This document shows, one piece after another, positions 58,551 to 64,000 of a stretch of DNA of 64,000 nt. The DNA is taken from assembly GCA_905178155.1 (NCBI GenBank), contig CAJINV010000008.1, positions 124,001-188,000 on the forward strand. Reading direction: 5' to 3'. How positions within the stretch are numbered: the first letter of the stretch is position 1; each line of letters begins with the position of its first letter. A program made the translations under genes and the position numbers. The notes beneath the pieces are model-generated. The model had not been told where the DNA came from and searched no databases. It was given only the letters and a program-made list of their open reading frames with translations. Origin of the DNA: Amoebophrya sp. A120 (taxonomy: Eukaryota > Sar > Dinophyceae > Syndiniales > Amoebophryaceae).

Positions 58551-61500
58551 TCACTTGATCTGGTAGGTTCGAATGATTCTGGCGATAGGGTTGCGGCAAA
58601 GCGGACACAAGGATCCGATGTCGGTACTGCAACTCTGACAGACGACCTGGTGGCCACAATCCAGGATGACCGTATCGATCGGGTTTTCGAAGCACACCTT
58701 GCAGATATTGTCCAGGTCGTCGCCGTGATCCTCCTTCTTTTTCTTCTTCTTTTTCTTCTTTGGTTTCGCGTCCGGATCGTCGGGGTCATGAGGCGTCCCC
58801 GAGGTTGTTCCGCGCGTGTCGTCGAGCTGGTGCTTGGATGGACTGTGACTTAGATCCTTCGAGGATCCCCGCTTGGTCTCGCTCCCAGCGGTGAGCTGCG
58901 CCATACTGGAGCCGCCCGTTTCGTCGAAGGTCTGGCTCATGCTCTGCCGGATGGACTTCGACTGCATTGCCGACTTTTTCGGGGCGTTCAGGTCGATGCC
59001 GCGCTTCCTGGCCTCTTTTATTTTCTCCGCCATCTTTTTCCACTCGGTCTGGAAGCAATTGCCGAACACGCGGTACTCGGGATTGTTCAGAATGTCGATC
59101 AAGCTGCTCAACTCCGCGCTGGGTACGCCGTCCTTCAGCCCCCGTTCGACGTCCTCGCGCTGGTAGCCTTGACTCACCGCCGCACCGGTCAGCCTTTCCC
59201 GCTCCTGCTGGAGGAACTTCGGCATCTCGTAGGGCTGCTCCACCTGCTTCAGCTGGATCTGGGACCGGGCGAGATCCTTGATTTCCTCCGGGACTGACCC
59301 CGGCTTGATGTTTTTCTTTTTGAAGTAGTTGGTCACCTCACGCGGTACCTCGTCCAGCGTGCACATCGCGAGCTCCAGGTAGCTGCGGTCTTTGAAGTCA
59401 GCGAACGGCACGAACTGGACGATATCGCGCTCCATGTACACGTTTTCGCTGGTGGAGTACAACGGCTCCTCATCGGCATCGAGCTCGTCCATCAAAGCGA
59501 AATCCTCATCCCCGACCCCCACAATAATGATCGACATGGGAAATCGGGATGCCCGCACAATTTCGTTGATCGTATCCTGCATGTCGTTGATCACGCCGTC
59601 CGTCAAGATCAACAGGATGAAATACCTGCCAACAGTAGATTTCGTCTTTTACTCCTCGTCAAGGGATCATCGTTCCCAAAGCGGGTGAAGACCCCGTGCT
59701 CTCGTGCGTGCACGGTTCTTTTCAGCCTTTTCCAGAACTGGCTTATGCAATTTTATGACATCTTCCATGTGAGAATGAGAACTGAAAGTGATCAACTGAA
59801 AGCAACAAAGCCAACATGAAATTTGTAGCAATAGTATGAAATCCAGTTTGCTACAAATTGAAGTGAGGACAACTAGGAAATAAAGGAATGGAAATGGCAA
59901 TGGATGGACGACAACTAATATACAAAAAACACGAGCGATCCGAAACTCAGTACTTCATGTCCTCTTCCTGTTCTGGGTCCTTGTACGGCTCGGCCAGATT
60001 TGCCGCCAGACGCACTATTTCGCGAAACTCGGTGGGGCCGTGTAGCGTTACTATTGGCAGTGTCTTCTTGTAAACGTCCACTACTCCTTCGAGGCCATCT
60101 ACCTGTGATTGATCATGATGAAAATCCAACTCATTGAATCAATGCAAAGCAGAGCGCCATTTTGATATTGATGCCATAGCGCGGACAGTTTTTTGTTCGC
60201 TTCTATCTCCTTCATTCCCATTCGTTCACCTTGTAGTACGGCAGCAACGTTACATAAAAATATGTTTTTTGTTACCTCTGGATCGAAGAAGTCGCCGTTG
60301 AGTGCGAAACATCTGCTCGTTGTTGTGTATCCGGGTGGTATTTTGGCACCGAAGCCGTATACAGGATACCTCTTATCACTATCGTAGTGCTGCAAAATCT
60401 CGCAGACTGCCCGTATGGCCATCACATAGTCATTGGGCTCTCCGTCCTCTTCCATGTGGTGCAAGGAACCAGGCTCGGCAGGATCCCCATTGGACCGCGT
60501 GCAATCCACAGCAATGACCAGGTTCATCTCGAGGCCACCGGCTATGTAGTCCAGAAAGGTGTAGCTCTTCTCGATCTTTATCTTGTCGAACTGTGTGAGT
60601 TTGTGTATGTGGAAAGTAGCTGCCTCTTGCGAGGGCTCGGTGAAGGTGACAGATTCAACTCATCGAATACATCAAACAAGAGTAAGTCGGTGGAAAAAGC
60701 ACAGTTATTAAACCACATCAGAAACAAAACTGTACGATCAACTGCCCCATGCACTTCGGCTTTTTCTTTTTCCCTTTCGACCCGGCTGATGCGTCGAGAT
60801 TTTCATACAAGGCCAATATTACAGGTTTCCCGTCTTCGCTCGCGCGCTGCAGGTCTGCCAGACACGTAGTGGCGCTCCCGATCAGCTTGTCTGCTTGTGT
60901 CCGATTCCAGTCGTAAACTTCCACTATTATACTTCTAAACTCATCGCCACGACATAACTGCTGGACGGACAGCTCGGTCTGAAGTAGATGATGTTGTCTT
61001 CTTCATCATGCGAAAGCGATTTTGGAGGTTAAGTTCTTGACCATCAACCTCTACCTCAACATGTCAAATCCTGCTTGTGCATTCATTGTACTGGTACGGC
61101 TGTGCTACGATTTAACATCTTCAGCAGAAACTAACCGAGAAAACGTAAGCCACCTGAGCTATCCCAGTGTAAAAGGAAAAGGATTTAAGGAATCAAAAAT
61201 AGAAAATAAAAAACAATCGAATATTATACCGGCTCCCACGTCGGATTGAGTGTTCGCTTTACTGTCTCTGTTTTAAATACAGGCACTTTCTGCTTAAACT
61301 GATCCTCTTCGCTGAGCCGAACATTTGGAACGGCTCCACGGTAAATCACGACGTAAGGATCGGCTCGGCGGGAGAAAAAATCCATCACTGGAAGAGACTT
61401 GGCGCTGAGCTGAAAACTGCACTGCATTTTCAAAGACTTCATCTCTTCCGCCTGCAGGTGTATCGTCCCGTTGTTCTTGCGCGCATGGTGCAAAATTTCC

Positions 61501-62502
61501 CGCTCCACGTTGTCCCCCTGGGCCGCGACCATCTCGCCCACGAATATTTCCTGTGAAAGTGAATGTATTTCAAAGGTTCCTGTGATTGGCAATGGCAATG
61601 GCATTGGTCGTGGTCTAGAAAGCTACTTAGTTGAAAAACAAAAAAAACGACAAGCCTCCGGTTGCACTGGCACCTCACAACCAAAGACGCCAGGCATGAT
61701 GTCAACGATGCAACACCAGCACGGTGGTGCTCCTCTGTATAAGTATAATATGTCGTGCTCGACGTACTACGTGTTTTGTTCGTTTTCTTTTAGTAAAAAT
61801 ACGCGCACGCGACGACTTTCTTTAAGTTTATCTTTGATCAGTTTCAGTAAAATACAATTTTATTTATCAAAGCAAAGACTAAATAGAAATACCGCGCTCC
61901 CCAAAAAATCCCACTCCGATATATTTTCCGATTTTGGGTCGGGGGTGTGGTACACTTCAAACCTTGTTTTCTGCTGGATCTCGAAATTGTATTCGATGGT
62001 TCCAGGCTATCCACAGGGAAAAATGCAACTTTTTCTATCCTAATCCTCCGTAGCGAGAGGAAGCTTTTTATGATTATGTTCATGAACGCTGGTAACATCA
62101 GCAGGAGCAGGCGTGTGACCATCCTGCGTCTGCCTTTGGCATTGCTATGTGACTCATCATGGGCCTGCAATACACAAGCAATTACTTACGCACGCAAAAA
62201 ATATCATTGCATTTTCTCTTGGATAGGGACCTCACAAACGACCCCGCGTCTACCCCCATCAGTGTTTCCGTTTTCAGCACTTCCGTCCATGCCTTGTCTT
62301 GCGCGCGGCGAGTGTATATCACCACTCTGGGGTTGCATTTCTTCCGCAAATCTTGCACGCGAACGTGAATTTCGACACGACTGGAGAGGTCCTGCTCCAG
62401 CAGCCCGCCCTGCGTGGCCAGCTGCGCGGCCTCGGTCACCTCATCTATGTGGGCGGTGGCTTCCGCCTGGTTGCTCTTTACGGCTGAAGAGGCAGACCCC
62501 AT
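58551..62502 (-). CDS. Copine (two C2 domains plus von Willebrand A) with C-terminal RING finger
   Basis: Exons 62502-62226, 62002-61893, 61550-61230, 60978-60736, 60659-60276, 60102-59954 and 59625-58551 total 2,559 nt, 852 residues. The start MGSASSAVK fits an N-myristoylation signal. The first C2 domain runs through RVEIHVRVQDLRKKCNPRVV, then IEYNFEIQQKTRFEVYHTPD and DFLGSAEIFVGEM. The second includes ADPYVVIYRG, LNPTWEP and IIVEVYDWNR. The copine vWA core follows: FLDYIAGGLEMNLVIAVDCT with a D-x-T-x-S metal site, YPVYGFGAKIPP, FALNGDFFDPE, LHGPTEFREIV and YFILLILTDGVINDM. Nine lysines precede a RING finger (CKVCFENPIDTVILDCGH, then CQSC and CPLC), implying ubiquitin-ligase activity recruited to membranes by calcium. 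Two TGA codons in tandem close the frame. Intron 1 is an element with TIRs. Intron 4 (60735-60660) lacks clear GT-AG ends. Confidence 0.9.
62008..62225. mobile_element. Probable introner element in the copine gene (218 bp)
   Basis: Arms TATCCAAGAGAAAATGCAAT (minus) and TATCCACAGGGAAAAATGCA (plus), similar but with small gaps. The flanks GTCCC and GCCTG do not match well, so the duplication has decayed or the ends are slightly off. Using the TAT...ATA ends and dropping one 5-bp flank keeps the frame and gives SFVRSRTIEYNFE, as expected for a copine C2 domain. Confidence 0.7.
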
Positions 62503-63611
62503 CTTGTTCGGGGGCGAGAGCTATCCAACACGGACGACGAGGAGGCTCTTTCCGCCCGTCCTGCCAAACAAGTCTCGATGAAGCCTCGGCTTTCGCCGAC
62601 GCTACTCCCCGCCGAAGCTGCTCCTCCGAAGTTGGAACTACTAGGAGAGCTGCAGGACGGTAAGCTATCTTTCGAAGGTCGCAAATAGAAATGCCTTTCT
62701 TCAGTTGTCCTCGGGTAGAAGATTAAGACGCCGGGCACACACCGTGATTTATAATCTGGTGTTCAGGTGGTCGTGGAAGATACACGTCATGCTGCCTATC
62801 GCAACGTCCGAAGCCATGTCGATGTTGCCGCACCTCCAAGGTGCTACTGCTATTCCAGAGCAGAGACGAGGACTCACTGCACGATGTTCGTCGGACGAAA
62901 AGCAAAAGGATTAAAGCTCCTGCGGGCCGCAATTGTAGTCAACGAACGTCAAGAGCAGAGATACCGTCACGCATGATGCAGACAACACAACAAATCGAAA
63001 TCGATGGTAAATTGGGTCGTTCGCGATGTGCTACGTCTACTAACTTGAGTAGTCAGTCATAGTGATAGTGAATGGCTACAACGCCATAGCAATAGGAGAA
63101 TCAAGAAACAAAGTCGGTGCGCGTAGTACGCCTCTGCAATAGCTGCAAATAAAGCAAAACAAAAACTAGATGCAGCTAGAACATTTTCTCTTGCAATACT
63201 GGAGCTGTGTGTTCCATCTATGGGTGCACTGATGCTGCGAATCATCAGGAGAGAAGGTTTCCGAATTGACGACCTGTTTCTACACCTGTTGATACTTTAA
63301 ATCTATAAAAAAGGGCCTTTGCCCCCATTATAGAGGAACTCCATGCCTCTTCGGTTCAACTCACCATGTCCCTCTGCTGGTCATGTCTCCTGGTCCATGA
63401 GCATGACAATCAACGACAACTCTCACACATTGCCACTTCTTGAGTGGACCAATTGGTGCGAATAGGAATATGTACATGCGACGACTACTTGCGAATACTA
63501 TCAACTGTAACCCTTTCGTGACTTCCACTCACACTGACTCCGCCTCGACGCTAACAAATAACGATAATAATTTGTATAACCTCGTCCGTGATCGATCTTG
63601 ACCGAGTTTCA
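62503..63611. other. Promoter-side flank of the copine gene
   Basis: No gene recognised. Readings on both strands are short; the minus-strand reading at 62478-62738 is the copine first exon in another frame and its flank. Confidence 0.5.
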
Positions 63612-63839
63612 CTACTTTTGTTTCGTGTTCTTCTGTTTTACTTCTCTCACAACTCTTCGATTGGGATTGCCTCGTCGTACACATTCAGAACACGGCTGCT
63701 GATGGATCGATGAGCTTCCCGCTGTACACTCAAGGAGCTGCATACAAACAATCAAGTCTAGCCCGCCGGGGTCATCCTCATCTAATTGTAAGGACATGAT
63801 ACCCGTCGCGGTTGATTGCGCTTGGCTTCGGTTTGCCAT
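63612..63839 (-). CDS. Possible small open frame or exon, unassigned
   Basis: ATG at 63839 opens MANRSQAQSTATGIMSLQLD and runs 75 codons to a stop at 63612, with a Cys-containing middle (SIHQQPCSECVRRGN). No family recognised. It follows the strand of all other genes, the only reason I list it. Confidence 0.2.
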   Translation of the reverse strand: MANRSQAQSTATGIMSLQLDEDDPGGLDLIVCMQLLECTAGSSSIHQQPCSECVRRGNPNRRVVREVKQKNTKQK

Positions 63840-64000
63840 GAAGATGAAGCCTCGCCACGACGAGAATGTAGCTGAAAAAGAACAGAGAAAGGTCTGAAAT
63901 CTAGTTCATTTATTTTTGACATCGGTCGAGGAGTGACATTGACACGTCGCAGCACTGCCACAAATTTAGAATTTATTGAAGAACAAGGGCACGTTTTTAT
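63840..64000. other. Right window edge, nothing recognised
   Basis: Short stretch with no coding signal visible. Confidence 0.4.

Noticed and set aside
58548-58553. General reassignment of TGA to tryptophan
   Set aside because: The copine ends TGA TGA right after a natural RING-finger end, and the other models close at ordinary stops, so the LPMO TGA is treated as a local case.
1-64000. CRISPR arrays, rRNA, tRNA or spliced-leader genes
   Set aside because: Looked for regular spacers, cloverleaf-like T-arm motifs and the dinoflagellate leader by eye; none seen, though small RNA genes are easy to miss this way.

Overview
This is nuclear DNA of a eukaryote. It has spliced protein genes with no bacterial operon layout, and the products include a myosin heavy chain, a Mad3/BubR1-like checkpoint protein, a copine and an ABCG transporter. 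The best fit is an alveolate close to dinoflagellates, most likely a Syndiniales parasite such as Amoebophrya. That rests on two things: a voltage-sensor protein of alveolate type, and introns that look like DNA transposons with terminal inverted repeats and target-site duplications, the introner style I recall for Amoebophrya. The taxon is an inference. Every gene I could model reads on the minus strand, so the window is one unidirectional gene array.

Layout from left to right, with all genes transcribed right to left: 3' part of a voltage-sensor ion-channel-like protein (297-1490); a lytic-polysaccharide-monooxygenase-like gene with an in-frame TGA (4688-6196); a 2,285-residue myosin (8269-16406); a giant ~2,957-residue fusion protein with zinc-finger-like clusters, a DNA-polymerase-like domain, coiled coil, AT-hook and SANT/Myb domain (17826-27979); a Mad3/BubR1-like protein (29202-33727); an unrecognised helical protein of at least eight exons (35007-37164); a DUF273-like glycosyltransferase (38529-40508); an ABCG half transporter (41415-45821); a membrane-anchored FkbM-type methyltransferase (46809-49274); a drug/metabolite-transporter-superfamily carrier (50043-52193); an unrecognised type II membrane protein (53305-56067); an unassigned terminal exon (56901-57059); and a copine with a C-terminal RING finger (58551-62502).

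The most striking feature is a set of nine intron-forming elements inside six of these genes (13922-14130, 21235-21495, 21545-21849, 42550-43525, 44055-44163, 44383-45074, 50833-50944, 54523-54829, 55579-55736), plus a probable tenth in the copine gene (62008-62225). Each starts TAT[C/G] and ends with the reverse complement, carries terminal inverted repeats of about 15 to over 45 bp, and is flanked by a 5-bp direct repeat (exact in eight, 4 of 5 in one, degraded in the probable one). Removing the element plus one copy of the repeat restores an open frame, and in the ABCG, polymerase, DMT-carrier and copine genes a recognisable protein motif. Most of these introns cannot have GT-AG ends. One of them hosts a second element with an 8-bp duplication. 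Exon sums for the myosin, fusion, Mad3, glycosyltransferase, ABCG, type II membrane protein and copine models are exact multiples of three, which supports the boundaries. These models come from reading the sequence alone, with no alignment or transcript data.
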